Shown piece by piece: positions 1-11,300 of a stretch of DNA of 28,681 nt. The notes below the pieces were generated by a model. That model was not told where the DNA came from and searched no databases. It saw nothing but the letters and a program-made list of their open reading frames with translations. Every line of letters begins with the position of its first letter. Within the stretch, counting starts at the first letter, position 1. The stretch comes from Kitasatospora phosalacinea (GTDB taxonomy: Bacteria > Actinomycetota > Actinomycetes > Streptomycetales > Streptomycetaceae): assembly GCF_000717185.1 (NCBI RefSeq), contig NZ_JNYE01000104.1:1-28681 (forward strand), read 5' to 3'. A program made the position numbers and the translations under genes.

Positions 1-48
1 GGGGGGGGGGGGTGGGAGGTGGGGGTGGGAGCGGGGAGGAGCTCCGGG
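1..48. other. G-rich tract at window edge
   Basis: The window opens with a run of twelve G followed by short G runs separated by T or A. It lies just beyond the stop codon of the GH16 gene. It could form a G-quadruplex, or be an end artefact of the assembly. No gene or clear terminator hairpin is visible in it. Confidence 0.5.
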
Positions 49-422
49 ACCGGACCGGCCGGCCCCGGAGCCCGTGGTCACTGCGAGACGCGGACGTAGT
101 CGACGATCATCTTCTGCGGGAGGACGGTGGTGGCGTCGGGGTTGCCGGGCCAGTCACCGCCGACGGCGTTGTTGAGGATGATGTAGAAGGGGTGGTCGTA
201 CACCCAGGGGCCGCGGGTCTGCTCCAGCGTCGAGCGGTCGACGGTGAAGAAGTTGTGGCCGTCCACCGCGAACGTCATGTGGGTGGAGTCCCAGTCGACG
301 GCGTAGGTGTGGAAGTCGGAGGCGAAGTCCGACCCGGCGAGGGTGTACGGCGAGCCGTAGCCGCCTCCGCCGTTGTAGGCCGGGGCGTGCAGGGTGGAGT
401 ACACCGAGTCCGCGACCTTGCC

Positions 423-453
<31 letters not shown>

Positions 454-1530
454 TTCGGCCACGGCGTACCGGACTTGAAGTTCGAGCCGAGCATCCAGAA
501 CGCGGGCCACAGGCCCTGGGTGCCGCTGACCTTGATGCGGGCCTCGACGTGCCCGTAGGTGAAGTCGAGGTGGCCGTGGGTGTTGATCCGGCCGGAGGTG
601 TACTGGCCGTTGGCCTCCTTGCGGGCCTCGATGACGAGGTTGCCGTTGCCGTCCAGGTTGGTGTTGTCGCCGTTGGTGTAGAGCTCCAGCTCGCCGTTCT
701 GGCCGTTGCCCGGGTCCTGGCTCCACTTGGCGGGGTCCGGCTTGGTGTTCGCGGCGCCGTTGAACTCGTCGCTCCACACCAGGCGCGGCGGGTTGGCCGG
801 GTTCGGCGGGAGGGCGGGCGGGGCGGTGGGGCTGCCGCCGGTGCCGTACACGTCGAAGGTCCACAGCGAGTAGCCGTACGGGGTGGCGCGCTGGGTGCCG
901 TACATCCGCACGTACCGGCCGGTGCCGTCGACGTCGAGGGTCTCCTTGAAGCCCTTGCCGGTGGTGGTGGAGTACACGCTGGTCCAGGTGTTGCCGTCCG
1001 GGGAGACCTGGATCTGGTACGCCTTGGCGTACGCCGGGTCCCACTGCAGCACCACCTGGGTGACGTGCGCGGTCGCGCCGAGGTCGACCGCGATCCAGCC
1101 CGGGTCGACCCAGCCGTTGGTGTCACTGGTCGCCCAGCGCGTCGCCGGGTCCTCGTCGAAGGCCTTGGCGGGCGTGCAGCCCGGGCAGTTGCCGCTGTCC
1201 TGGGAGGTCGAGGCGGTGGCGGGCTTGCCGTACGAGAGCAGGGTCTTCCCGCCGCCCGGGTTGCCGCCCCCGCCGCCGGTGAAGACCTGGAACTCCCAGA
1301 GCGAGTAGCCGTACTGGGTGGCGCGCTGGGTGCCGAGGACGCGGACGTAGCGGCCGGTGCCGGACAGCGTGACCAGCTCGGTCGCGCCGCGGCCGTCGGC
1401 CGTCGAGTAGACGGTGCTCCAGGTGGCGCCGTCCGGCGAGACCTGGATCTGGTACGCCTTGGCGTACGCGGCCTCCCAGGACAGCTGGACGCCGCAGACG
1501 TTCTGCGAGGAGCCGAGGTCGACCTGGATC

Positions 1531-1629
1531 CACTGCGGGTCGGCGGCGGCCGAGGACCAGCGGGTGCCGGTGTTGCCGTCGACCGCGGCGGAGGCCGGGG
1601 TGCCGCCGTTCTCGGTGGAGGAGGCGGTG
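1531..1629 (-). repeat. 99-bp direct repeat, copy B (start of F5/8C repeat 2)
   Basis: This stretch is identical base for base to 1835-1933 by eye. It encodes the TENGGTPASAAVDG start of an F5/8C domain. The identity ends exactly at the frame-disrupting junction at 1629/1630. Confidence 0.85.
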
Positions 1630-1834
1630 CTGGGTGCCGAGGACGCGGACGTAGCGGCCGGTGCCGTTCACGGCCAGGGTCTCGGCGCCGCCCCGCCCGG
1701 TCGTGGTCGTGTAGACGTTCGTCCAGGTGGTGCCGTCGGTGGAGGTCTGGACCTGGTACGCCTTGGCGTACGCGGCCTCCCAGGTGAGGACGACGGAGGT
1801 GATGGTGTCCGTGGCGCCGAGGTCGACCTGGAGC

Positions 1835-1933
1835 CACTGCGGGTCGGCGGCGGCCGAGGACCAGCGGGTGCCGGTGTTGCCGTCGACCGCGGCGGAGGCC
1901 GGGGTGCCGCCGTTCTCGGTGGAGGAGGCGGTG
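1835..1933 (-). repeat. 99-bp direct repeat, copy A (start of F5/8C repeat 1)
   Basis: This is the second copy of the 99-bp identical stretch, offset by 304 bp. It also ends exactly at a junction where the reading frame changes (1933/1934). A single T/G mismatch just below 1835 separates it from a further short match. Confidence 0.85.
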
Positions 1934-1994
1934 TGCGGCGAGGGCGCGAGGTGGGGGGCTACCTGTCACAGCATCTCTCCTGGAGTGGTCTGAC

Positions 1995-2012
1995 TGAGAG
2001 AGCGCTCTCTCA
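1995..2012. promoter_or_regulatory. LacI-family operator (18-bp perfect palindrome)
   Basis: TGAGAGAGCGCTCTCTCA is a perfect palindrome with the central CG typical of LacI-family operators. It resembles the CebR/CelR-type sites (TGGGAGCGCTCCCA) that control glycoside hydrolase genes in actinomycetes. It sits between the candidate promoter and the ribosome binding site of the GH16 gene, so repression relieved by an oligosaccharide is likely. Confidence 0.75.
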
Positions 2013-2020
2013 TCTCGCGA

Positions 2021-2049
2021 TGATTGCGCCGGTGTTGCGCCCACGTCAA
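2021..2049 (-). promoter_or_regulatory. Candidate sigma70-type promoter of the GH16 gene
   Basis: On the minus strand TTGACG (2049-2044) is followed after 17 nt by CAATCA (2026-2021). The -35 is good and the -10 weak. The LacI-type palindrome at 1995-2012 would lie over the start of transcription, a usual arrangement for repression. Confidence 0.4.
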
Positions 2050-2394
2050 TGAAGTGAACGGGTTCTGAAACATTGATCGTCAATCGGTGCACCATGGACC
2101 GGTATCCGGGCACCGAAGCAGGCGTTCGGTGCAATACGGACCGCGGGTAGCTCCCCCGTGCCACACAAGATTGACTCAGCAGCAGGCTGACGCGTCGCCA
2201 GGCCGGGGCGCCGGGGCGGAGTTGCGCCCGGACGGGCGGGGCGCCCCCGGCCGCAGGCGACCTGCGCGGAACCGGGGCGGTCCGACGGGCGGATCCCCCG
2301 GGCGACCGAGGCGCCTTCCGTTCAAGAGTCGAATCGGCATCCTTCCCGCGGCACCGGCTCCGGACGGCTCCGGAGGGCACAGCGGTGCTCATTC

Positions 2395-2410
2395 GGGAGA
2401 GCGCTCTCCC
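2395..2410. promoter_or_regulatory. Second LacI-family operator (16-bp perfect palindrome)
   Basis: GGGAGAGCGCTCTCCC is a perfect palindrome sharing the core GAGAGCGCTCTC with the site at 1995-2012, about 400 bp away. It may allow looping by the same repressor, or control a promoter reading the other way. No regulator gene of this family is in the window. Confidence 0.65.
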
Positions 2411-2507
2411 ATTCTCTCCTGCGTCTCCGCCGCGGGCCCGTCCGCATGCGCGTGCCGTGCTCCCCGCTGACCACGCGGCGGGCGGGCGCCGGAACGGGCC
2501 TCGCGAC

Positions 2508-2535
2508 GCGGATATCGGCCGGTGCGGATATCGGC
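2508..2535. repeat. Two 12-bp direct repeats around GATATC
   Basis: GCGGATATCGGC occurs at 2508-2519 and 2524-2535, a 16-bp period. Each copy contains the palindrome GATATC. It could be a tandem binding site for a regulator of the operon starting at 3026, but no family can be named. Confidence 0.5.
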
Positions 2536-2555
2536 GGGCCGGTCCGCCCGTCCCC

Positions 2556-2576
2556 GGTTTTCCCGGACCGAAAACC
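2556..2576. repeat. Inverted repeat, 7-bp arms
   Basis: GGTTTTC and GAAAACC are separated by 7 nt (CCGGACC). It may be an operator or a weak hairpin upstream of the MbtH-like gene. It has no T tail, so a terminator role is doubtful. Confidence 0.4.
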
Positions 2577-3025
2577 CGGTATTCGCCCGCTGCGGGACGG
2601 ATGTGGCGGATGGGTTCGGTGTGACGGGTGTGATGTGGCGGCCGGTCCGTTTCCGGGGGCGGTTTTTTGTGGTGTTCCGGTTCAATTCTCGTTTTAACGG
2701 GCGGGGGGAGTAGCCGCTTTACTCTATCGGCGGGTCGGGGGGCGATCCATGCTGACGGGGTGGAACGCGTGGGGGCGGTGGTTCGTCGGCGGTCGGGGCG
2801 GATGTCCGGGCGGGCGGCCGTTTCCGCGTGCTGTCCGTGTCGTGCTCGATGGGGAGCGCGGTGACGGGCCCGGCACGTGCGGCGTTCCCGTGCTCTCCGG
2901 CCTGCCCGATGCCGGCCGCGCCCGTCCGTCGTACCCGCCGTGCCGGTCAGGCGCGCGGTTCGGCGGGCGTGCGGGCGTGCGGGTGGTGGGTGTCGTCGCA
3001 TTGTTCGCCTATCCGGAGGAACCCC

Positions 3026-3220
3026 GTGGACGATTCTCCCCAGTCCTACACCGTCGTTTCGAACGACGAGGAGCAGTACTCGATCTGGCCCGCCGGCCGG
3101 GACCTGCCCCCCGGTTGGCACCACGCCGGCGTCACCGGCACGAAAACCGACTGCCTGGCCCACATCGGCACCGTGTGGACGGACATGCGCCCCCTGAGCC
3201 TGCGTCGGGCCTCGGAGTAA
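3026..3220 (+). CDS. MbtH-like protein (NRPS partner)
   Basis: This 64-residue protein is a small chaperone-like partner that binds NRPS adenylation domains and is often needed for their folding and activity. It shows the family signature: N-x-E-x-Q-x-S-x-W, PPGWHHAG, a CL-x-x-I segment and the ending [10 protein letters not shown]. The start is the GTG at 3026, preceded by GGAGGA with six-base spacing; earlier in-frame starts give unrelated sequence. It ends 38 bp before the first NRPS gene and is probably the first gene of the operon. The family is certain. Which of the three A domains it serves cannot be told from sequence. Confidence 0.95.
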   Translation: MDDSPQSYTVVSNDEEQYSIWPAGRDLPPGWHHAGVTGTKTDCLAHIGTVWTDMRPLSLRRASE

Positions 3221-3258
3221 TCCCCGTTCCAGTCCCCCACTTCTCCCGGCAGTGAAGG

Positions 3259-6200
3259 ATGACGCGCGACATGGTCCTCAACGAATTCCACGCCCGAGTG
3301 ATCGAAGCACCCGACAGCGTCGCCGTACAGGACGGTGAGCTGGAACTGACCTACGGTGCGCTGGCCGCGCACGCCCACGCCCTGGCGGACGACCTCACCG
3401 GTCGGGGCGTGGGCCCCGACAGCGTCGTGGCCGTGTACGCCGACCGGTCGGCGCACCTGGTGGTCGCGGAGGTGGCGGTCCTGCTCGCGGGCGGGGCGTA
3501 CCTGCCGCTGGACCCGGCCCACCCGGCGGCGCGGGTGCGTCAGCTCCTGGACGCCTCCGGCGCGGTGGCGGTGCTGACCACCGCCGCGCTGGCCGCCACC
3601 GACGCGCCGCTCGGCGAGGACGTCGTCCTGGTGGACCTGGAGCGCGAGGTCCCCGACGGCTCCGCTCCCCCGCCCCCGCCCCCGCCCGCGGTCGACGGCG
3701 CCTCGCTGGCCTACGTGATCTACACCTCCGGTTCGACCGGCCGGCCCAAGGGCGTGGCCGTCAGCCACGCGAGCCTGGCGAACCTGATGCGCTGGCACCA
3801 CGCGACGTACCTCACGCGCTCCGACGACCGCAGCACGCTGCTGGCCAGCCCCGGTTTCGACGTGTCGGTCCAGGACATCTGGTTCACCCTGACCGCGGGC
3901 GCGACGCTGGTCGTGCCGCCCGCGCGGGTGCGGACCTCCCCGCCGGAGCTGACCGCGTGGCTGGCCGACGAGCGCATCACCGTCACGTTCCTGCCCACGC
4001 CGCTGGCCGAGGCGGTCCTGGAGGAGTCCTGGCCCGCCCACACCGTGCTGCGGACCCTGCACACCGGCGGCTCGGCGATGCAGCGCGGCGTGCCCGAGGG
4101 CCTGCCGTTCGCGGTGGTGAACCTGTACGGGCCCACCGAGGCGACAGTGAAGGTGACGGCGGGCGAGGTTCTGCCCGGCGGGCCGGTGCCCCCGCCGATC
4201 GGCCTGCCGGTGGACGGGGTGCGGTGCTACGTCCTGGACGGCCTGGACCCCGTCCCCGACGGCGAGGCCGGCGAGTTGTGCCTGGCGGGCGCGTGCGTGG
4301 CCCGCGGCTACCTGCACGAGCCGGCGGCCACCGCCGCGGCGTTCGTCCCGGACATCACCGTGCCCGGCGAGCGCATGTACCGCACCGGCGACAAGGTGCG
4401 CCGCCGCGCGGACGGCGTGTTCGAGTACATCGGCCGCTACGACGACCAGGCCAAGATCCGCGGGTTTCGCATCGAGCCCGGCGAGGTGGCGACCGTCCTC
4501 AAGCAGCACCCCGGCGTCCGGGACGCCTTCGTGGCGGTCGAGCACTCGGGGCAGCCGAACGCCCGCCTGGTGGGCTACGTCGTCAGCGCCGTTCCCACCG
4601 CCGAGCTGGTCGAGTTCGTCGCCTCCCGGCTGCCGGCCTACATGGTGCCGGGAGCCGTGGTCGCGCTCTCCGAGCTGCCGCTGACGCCCAACGGGAAGGT
4701 CGACCGGGCCGCGCTGCCCGCGCCGGACCGCTCGGCGTCGGGGCTGGCCGCCGACGCGGCGGCGCCGGGCACGGCGACCGAGGCGGCGCTGGCGCGCATC
4801 GTCTCCGGGCTGCTGGGCGGCGCCGAGGTCGGCGTGCACGACGACTTCTTCGCCCTGGGCGGCAACTCGCTGCTCGTGGCGGGCCTGGCGGCCAGGATCG
4901 CCGCGGAGCTGCACGTGGTGGTGAGCGTGCCGGAGCTGTTCGGCGCGCCGACCATCGCCACGCTCGGGGAGATCGTCGACCGCCGCCACGCCGACGGCAC
5001 CGGTGCGGGCACGGGCGCGGCCGGGGCCCCGGCCCCCGCCCCGCCGCCGCTGCGCCGCTCCGCGCGCAACCGCCCCGTCCCGCTGTCCCTGCCCCAGGAG
5101 CGGGTCTGGTTCTTCGAGCAGCTCTCCCCGGGCAACCTCGCCTACAACTTCCAGGCCACCGTGTCCCTGCAGGGCGAGGTCGACGTCGAGGCCCTGCACG
5201 CCGCGCTCAACGAGATCGTCCGCCGCCACGAGGTCCTGCGCACCACGTTCGTCTCCGTCGGCGGCGTGGGCTACCAGCGCCCGCTGGCCGAGGCCGAGGC
5301 CTCGCTGCTGGTCCTGGACGTCCCCGCGGACCAGGCCGACGAGGCGGTGGCCGCGCAGCTGCGCGAGCCCTTCGACCTGACCAAGCCCCCGCTGGCCCGC
5401 TGGGTGCTGCTGCGCCACGGCGACGGCAACAACACCTTCCTGCACGTGGAGCACCACTTCGTCCACGACGGCTGGTCGCTGTCGGTGTTCCTGTCCGAGC
5501 TGCGGGCCCTGTACCCGGCGTTCGCCGCCCACCAGCCCTCCCCGCTGCCCGAACTGCCCGTCCAGTACGCCGACTACGCCATCTGGCAGCGCGACTGGAT
5601 GAGCGGCGAGGTGCTGCGCGCGCACGTCGACCACTGGACCGCCCGGCTGGCCGGCGCCCCCGACACCCTGGAGCTGCCCGCCGACCGGCCGCGCCCCCCG
5701 GTGATGACCTTCCGCGGCCGCGCGCCCCGGATCCTCGTCCCCGCCCCGCTGGCCCGCCGCCTGCGCGCCTTCAGCCGCGAGAACCGCATCTCGCTGTTCA
5801 CCACCATGTACGCGGGCTTCGCCGCGCTGCTGCACCGCTACACCGGGCAGCAGGACATGCTGGTGGGCACCGGCGCCGCCAACCGCAACCTCCCCGAGCT
5901 GGAACCGCTGCTGGGCATGCTCGTCAACACGCTGGTCCTGCGGACGAAGGTCTCCGGCGACCAGCCCTTCAGCGACCTGCTGGCGCAGGTGCGCCAGAGC
6001 GTGGCCGAGACGCTGGCCTGGTCGGACACCCCGGTGGACGCGGTGATCGACGCGATCGACCCGTCCCGCGACCCCTCGCGCACCCCGCTGTTCCAGGTCA
6101 TGTTCAGCTTCCACGACTCCGCGGTGCCGGACATCGACTTCGGCGGGCTGACCGGCAAGGTCACCGAGCGCTCGAACAAGTCCGCCAAGTCCGACCTCAA

Positions 6201-8379
6201 CGTGATCGTGATCCCGCGCGCCGAGCAGCGCATGGGCCGGGCCCCGCGGCCCGAGGACGACGACCTGGCGATGATCTGGGAGCACTCCTCGGACCTGTTC
6301 GACGAGGCCACCATGGAGCGGATGATCGGGCACTACCTGACCCTGCTCTCCGACGCGATGGAGCGTCCCGACAGCACGGTGGGCAGCCTGCGCCTGCTCT
6401 CGGACGACGAGTCGGAGCAGCTCCGGGGCTGGACCCTCGGCCCCGCCCGGGAGACCCCGGCCGCCGGGAGCGCGGAGAGCACCGGGAGCACGGAGAGCGC
6501 CGGAGCGACCGGCCTGCCGGTGACCGAGCTGATCGCCCGCCAGGTCGAGCAGCGTCCGCAGGCCGACGCGGTGCGCTGGAGCGGCGGACGGCTCAGCTAC
6601 GCGCAGCTGTGGCAGCGGGCCGGTGCCCTGGCCGCCGAGCTGCGCGCCGCGGGCCTGGCCGCCGAGGAGCCGGTGGCGGTGTACGCCGAGCGCTCCGCGG
6701 AGCTGGTGGTCGGCGAGCTCGCGGTCCTGCTGGCCGGCGGCTGCTACCTGCCCGTGGACCCGAGCTACCCCGCCGAGCGGGTGGCCTTCATCCTGCGGGA
6801 CGCCGGCGCGCGCACGGTCCTGGCCACCGCCCGCACCCGCCCGCAACTGCCGCACACCGAGCAGGACCTGCACGTCCTGGTCGTCGACGCGGCCGCCCCC
6901 GTCGACGGGACCGGCACGGCGGACGCGGCGGACGGCGGGGCGGTGCGCGCCGACGCGCTCACCCCCGACCGCCTGGCCTACCTCATCTACACCTCCGGCT
7001 CCACCGGCCGCCCCAAGGGCGTCGCCCTCGAGCACCGCGGCCTGAGCAACCTCGTCGCCTGGCACACCGCCCAGTACGCGCTCGACCCGACCCACCGCAC
7101 CACCCTGTTCGCCAGCCCCGGCTTCGACGCCTCCACGTGGGAGATCTGGCCGTCCCTGGCCGCCGGCGCCACCTTGCACGTCGTCCCCGACGACCTGCGC
7201 GCCGACCCGGCGCCCCTGGTCCGCTGGCTCGCCCAGGAGAGGATCACCACCTCGTTCCTGCCGACCCCCATCGCCGCGGCCGTCCTGAACGAGGCCTGGC
7301 CCGCCGACACCGCCCTGCGCAGCCTGCTCACCGGCGGCGACGCCCTGCCCGCCGCACCGCCCCGGGGCCTGCCCTTCGACCTGTACAACCACTACGGGCC
7401 GACCGAGACCACCGTGGTCGCCACCGCCGCCCTGGTGCCCCCGCAGACCTCCGCCCCGCAGACCCACGCCCCGCGGCCGCCCATCGGGCGTCCCATCGCC
7501 GGCACCACCGCCCACGTCCTGGACGACCGGGGCCGCCCGGTGCCCACCGGCGTGCGCGGCGCGCTGCACGTCGGCGGCGCCGGCGTGGCCCGCGGCTACG
7601 TCAACCGCCCGGACCTGACGGAGCAGAGCTTCGTCCCCGACCCGTTCTCCGACACCCCCGGCGCCCGCCTCTACCGCACCGGCGACCTGGTCCGCTGGCT
7701 GCCCGACGGCCAGCTGGAGTTCCTGGGCCGCGCGGACGAGCAGGTCAAGATCCGCGGCTTCCGGATCGAGCCCGGCGAGGTGGCCGCCATCCTGCGGGAG
7801 CACCCCGACGTCAAGGACGCCGCCGTGCTGGCCCGCGCCGCGGCCCCCGGTGCCGACACCACCCTGGTGGCCTACGCCTGCACCCACGGCCACGGCGAGA
7901 GCACCTCCGAGGACAAGCTCACCGCCTTCCTCCAGGACCGCCTGCCCGTCTACATGGTCCCCGAGCGCATCCTGCTGCTGGACAGGCTGCCGCTGACCGG
8001 GCACGGCAAGGTCGACCACGACGCCCTGGCCGCGCTCGCCGCCGACGTCCCGGCCGCCGCCCGGGAACGGCAGGAACCGCAGGGCCCCACCGAGGAGCGC
8101 GTCGCGCAGATCGCCTCCGCGCTGCTGCGCGACCAGCCCCTGGGACGCACCGACGACTTCTTCCGCGCCGGTGGCCACTCCCTGCTCGCCGCCCGCCTGG
8201 TCGCGCAGGTCAACGAGGCCTTCGCCACGGCGGTCCCCATCGCGGTGTTCCTGCAGCGGCCCACCGTCGCGGGCCTCGCCGAGGCCGTCGACGCCGCCGC
8301 CGCGGGCGGCGGTGCCGGTCCCATCCTCCCGCGCGCCCGCCGCGCCGCCGCCCCGCAGGAAGACGGGGGGCAGCAGTGA
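3259..8379 (+). CDS. NRPS, domains A-T-C-A-T (loading plus one elongation module)
   Basis: This 1706-residue enzyme starts the peptide. A1 has [11 protein letters not shown] at about 155, NLYGPTE at 288, YRTGD at 374 and NGKVDR at 478. T1 carries its phosphopantetheine serine at about 537 (GGNSL). C1 has HHFVHDG at 732-738 with the usual catalytic second His. A2 has [11 protein letters not shown] at about 1244, NHYGPTE at 1377 and GHGKVDH near 1580. T2 serine is at about 1641 (GGHSL). There is no starter C domain, so the first residue probably keeps a free amine. By alignment to GrsA, A1 pocket residues read DVQFHGLVK(K), which I cannot assign. A2 reads DAWFLGHVV(K), one position from the leucine code. 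Start at 3259 is tentative: GAAGG abuts it, and ATG 3271 (spacing about 11) is an alternative. No epimerase or methyltransferase domain is seen. Confidence 0.95.
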   Translation: MTRDMVLNEFHARVIEAPDSVAVQDGELELTYGALAAHAHALADDLTGRGVGPDSVVAVYADRSAHLVVAEVAVLLAGGAYLPLDPAHPAARVRQLLDASGAVAVLTTAALAATDAPLGEDVVLVDLEREVPDGSAPPPPPPPAVDGASLAYVIYTSGSTGRPKGVAVSHASLANLMRWHHATYLTRSDDRSTLLASPGFDVSVQDIWFTLTAGATLVVPPARVRTSPPELTAWLADERITVTFLPTPLAEAVLEESWPAHTVLRTLHTGGSAMQRGVPEGLPFAVVNLYGPTEATVKVTAGEVLPGGPVPPPIGLPVDGVRCYVLDGLDPVPDGEAGELCLAGACVARGYLHEPAATAAAFVPDITVPGERMYRTGDKVRRRADGVFEYIGRYDDQAKIRGFRIEPGEVATVLKQHPGVRDAFVAVEHSGQPNARLVGYVVSAVPTAELVEFVASRLPAYMVPGAVVALSELPLTPNGKVDRAALPAPDRSASGLAADAAAPGTATEAALARIVSGLLGGAEVGVHDDFFALGGNSLLVAGLAARIAAELHVVVSVPELFGAPTIATLGEIVDRRHADGTGAGTGAAGAPAPAPPPLRRSARNRPVPLSLPQERVWFFEQLSPGNLAYNFQATVSLQGEVDVEALHAALNEIVRRHEVLRTTFVSVGGVGYQRPLAEAEASLLVLDVPADQADEAVAAQLREPFDLTKPPLARWVLLRHGDGNNTFLHVEHHFVHDGWSLSVFLSELRALYPAFAAHQPSPLPELPVQYADYAIWQRDWMSGEVLRAHVDHWTARLAGAPDTLELPADRPRPPVMTFRGRAPRILVPAPLARRLRAFSRENRISLFTTMYAGFAALLHRYTGQQDMLVGTGAANRNLPELEPLLGMLVNTLVLRTKVSGDQPFSDLLAQVRQSVAETLAWSDTPVDAVIDAIDPSRDPSRTPLFQVMFSFHDSAVPDIDFGGLTGKVTERSNKSAKSDLNVIVIPRAEQRMGRAPRPEDDDLAMIWEHSSDLFDEATMERMIGHYLTLLSDAMERPDSTVGSLRLLSDDESEQLRGWTLGPARETPAAGSAESTGSTESAGATGLPVTELIARQVEQRPQADAVRWSGGRLSYAQLWQRAGALAAELRAAGLAAEEPVAVYAERSAELVVGELAVLLAGGCYLPVDPSYPAERVAFILRDAGARTVLATARTRPQLPHTEQDLHVLVVDAAAPVDGTGTADAADGGAVRADALTPDRLAYLIYTSGSTGRPKGVALEHRGLSNLVAWHTAQYALDPTHRTTLFASPGFDASTWEIWPSLAAGATLHVVPDDLRADPAPLVRWLAQERITTSFLPTPIAAAVLNEAWPADTALRSLLTGGDALPAAPPRGLPFDLYNHYGPTETTVVATAALVPPQTSAPQTHAPRPPIGRPIAGTTAHVLDDRGRPVPTGVRGALHVGGAGVARGYVNRPDLTEQSFVPDPFSDTPGARLYRTGDLVRWLPDGQLEFLGRADEQVKIRGFRIEPGEVAAILREHPDVKDAAVLARAAAPGADTTLVAYACTHGHGESTSEDKLTAFLQDRLPVYMVPERILLLDRLPLTGHGKVDHDALAALAADVPAAARERQEPQGPTEERVAQIASALLRDQPLGRTDDFFRAGGHSLLAARLVAQVNEAFATAVPIAVFLQRPTVAGLAEAVDAAAAGGGAGPILPRARRAAAPQEDGGQQ

Positions 8380-11300
8380 GCACCCCCCTGGAGACCGGCA
8401 CCGGCGAGGACGACCGCGCCCCCCTGTCCTACGCCCAGCAGCGCCTGTGGTTCCTCGACCAGCTCCAGCCCGGCAGCTCGGTCTACAACGTCCCGCTGGG
8501 CTACGACATCACCGGCCCGCTGGACGCCGACGCCCTGGAGCGGGCGCTGACGGCGACCGCGCGCCGCCACGAGATCCTGCGCACCGCCTTCCGCTCGGTC
8601 GCCGGCACCCCCCACCAGGTGGTGCTGGCGCCCGCCCCCGTGACCGTCCCCGTCACCGACCTCACCGGCCCCGGCCGCAGCCCGGAGCAGGTCGCGGCGC
8701 TGGCCGCGGCGCTGGCCGACGAGGAGGCCGCCGTCCCCTTCGACCTGGTCGCCGGACGCGTCATCCGCGCCCGCCTGCTGCGCCTGGGCCCCGAGCACCA
8801 CCGCCTGCTGCTGACCGTCCACCACCTGGCCTGCGACGCCCCGGCGGTCGGCACCCTCGGCAAGGAGATCGAGGCCCACTACCGCGCCGCCCTCGACGGC
8901 GGGGGCCAGGAGCCCGGGGAACTGCCCATGCAGTACGCCGACTTCGCGCACTGGCAGCAGCAGACCCTGGCGGGGCCCGAACTCGGCCGCCTGCTGGGCT
9001 ACTGGAAGCAGCACCTGGCGGGCATGCCCGCCCAGAACCTGCCCACCGACCACCCCCGCCCGCCGGTGCAGAGCTACCGCGGTGCCGCGCTGACCTTCGC
9101 CCTGCCCCCCGAGGCCGTCCGGCGCCTGGAGGAACTGGGCCGCGGCGAGGGCGCCACCCTCTACAGCGTCCTGCTGGCCGCGTTCGCGGTCCTGCTGCGC
9201 GCCCACGTGGGCCAGGACGAGGTCGTCGTCGGCACGCCCGTCTCGGGGCGCGAGCGCCCCGAACTGGCCCCGCTGATCGGCTTCTTCACCAACACCCTGG
9301 TCCTGCGCTGCGACCTGGCCGCCCGTCCCACCTTCCGCGGGCTCGTCCGGCGCCTGTGGGAGGAGGTCAAGGGCGCCCTCGCCCACCAGGACCTGCCCTT
9401 CGAGAAACTCGTCGAAGAGCTCCACCCCGACCGCGACCTCGCCCAGAACCCGCTCTTCCAGGTGCTGTTCAGCTACCGCCACGAGGACCGGGAGGGCGGA
9501 CTGCACCTGGAGGGCTGCCGGGTGAGCCCGGTCCTGGGCGACACCGGCGCGGCCCGCTTCGACCTCACCCTGAGCCTGACCCGCACGCCCGACGGCGCCA
9601 CCGGCCGCCTGGAGTACAGCACCGACCTGTTCGAGGAGGCCACCGCCCGGCGCCTGGCCGACCGGTACGCCCAGGTGGTGGCCGCCGCCGCGCAGGACCC
9701 CGACCGGGCGGTGGACGAACTGGCCGTCCTGCCGCCCGAGGAGCTGGACGTCCTCGCCGGATGGCACGCCGGCCCCCGGGCGCACACCTCCCAGGCCCTG
9801 GTCCACCGGCTGCTGGCCGAGCGCGTGGCCGCCACTCCCGACGCCACCGCGCTGATCGCCTCCGACGCCACCCTGACCTACCGCGAACTCGACGACCGCG
9901 CCGAGCAGTTCGCCGCCCGGCTGCGCCGCCTGGGCGTGGCGGCGGACGAACCGGTGGGCGTCCACCTGCACCGCACCTCCCTGCTGATGGTGGCCCTGCT
10001 GGGCATCCTCAAGGCCGGCGCGGCCTACCTCCCGCTGGACCCGGACTACCCCTCCGGCCGCCTGGCGTTCATGGTCGCCGACGCGGGCGTGCGCCTGGTG
10101 GTCGCCGACCCGGCCAACGCCGCCTCCGCCGGACGCCTGGGCGCCGCCCGCGTCGTGGTCCCCGGCGAGCAGGGCGACGACGGGCCCACCGGCGACGGGC
10201 GCACCGACGACCGGGGCGACGGTGCCGCCGGCCCGGAGGTGACGCCCGACAACCTCGCCTACGTGATCTACACCTCCGGCTCCACCGGCCGGCCCAAGGG
10301 CGTCATGGTCACCCACCGCAACGTGGCCAACCTGTTCGCGGGCATGAGCGAGGCCTTCGGCGAGGACGAACCCAGCACCTGGCTCGCCCTCACCAGCGTC
10401 TCCTTCGACATCTCGGTGGTCGAACTGCTGTGGGCCCTCACCCACGGCCACCGCATCGTGCTGCGCCGCGAACCGCCCCTGCGCGCCGCGCCCGCCGCCG
10501 GCGGCCCCGACCTCCGGGCCCGCTCCCGTCCCATCGACTTCAGCCTCCTCTACTTCGGCAGCGACAGCGAGGCCAGCCCCGAGGACCGCTACCGCCTGCT
10601 CCTGGAGGGCGCGAAGTTCGCCGACCGCAACAACTTCGCCGCCGTGTGGACCCCCGAGCGCCACTTCCACCAGTTCGGCGGCCTCTACCCCAACCCCTCC
10701 GTGATGGCCGCCGCCGTCGCGGCCGTCACCGAACGCGTGCACGTCCGCGCGGGCAGCGTCGTCATGCCCCTGCACGACCCGCTGCGGGTGGCCGAGGAGT
10801 GGTCGGCCGTCGACAACCTCTCCGCCGGGCGCGTCGGCATCTCGCTGGCCTCCGGCTGGCACGCCAACGACTTCGTCCTGGCCCCCGACCACTACGCCGC
10901 CCGCAAGCAGCTGATGCTGGACGGCCTCGCCGAGGTCCGCAGCCTGTGGAGCGGGCAGAAGACCACCCGCCGCAACGGCGTCGGCGCCCAGGTCGAGGTC
11001 GGCATCTACCCCAAGCCCGTCCAGGACCGGCTGCCGGTGTGGCTCACCAGCGCCAAGCACCCCGAGACCTTCCGGATGGCGGGCGAAGCCGGCACCGGCG
11101 TCCTGACCCACCTGCTGGGGCACAGCCTCGACGAGCTCGCCGAGAAGATCGCCCTCTACCGCAGGACCTGGCGCGAACACGGCCACGGGCCCGGCGACGG
11201 CCACGTCGCGGTCATGGTGCACACCTTCGTCGGCACCGACCTCGAAGAGGTCCGCGAGCTGGTGCGCGAACCGATGAGCCGCTACCTGGAGACCTCCTTC

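Larger units (their letters stand above)
2050..3013. other. Gene-poor intergenic region
   Basis: I see no convincing gene in this stretch. Open frames here give arginine- and proline-rich translations without recognisable motifs. It holds the second LacI-type palindrome, a pair of 12-bp direct repeats, an inverted repeat, and an AT-richer patch at about 2655-2730 that may hold the promoter of the biosynthetic operon. No clear -35/-10 pair was picked out there. Confidence 0.6.

Noticed and set aside
2087..2470. Hypothetical gene in the intergenic region
   Set aside because: The 127-residue translation is Arg/Pro/Gly-rich, has no recognisable motif, and overlaps the second LacI-type operator. 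No ribosome binding site was found.
3259..4800. Proline specificity for A1 because the pocket begins DVQ
   Set aside because: Known proline codes continue with L/F-I-A-H-V-V. Here the positions read F-H-G-L-V-K, so most later residues disagree.
3046..8178. Minus-strand open frame of about 1710 codons opposite the first NRPS gene
   Set aside because: The translation is Gly/Ala/Val/Gln-rich without domains. It mirrors the NRPS codon bias in this high-GC DNA, and the plus strand shows full NRPS motifs.
3957..8375. Upstream extension of the second NRPS frame into the first NRPS gene
   Set aside because: The frame is open but reads Arg/Pro-rich shadow sequence. NRPS motifs begin only after GTG 8376, which has a 4-bp overlap with the previous stop.
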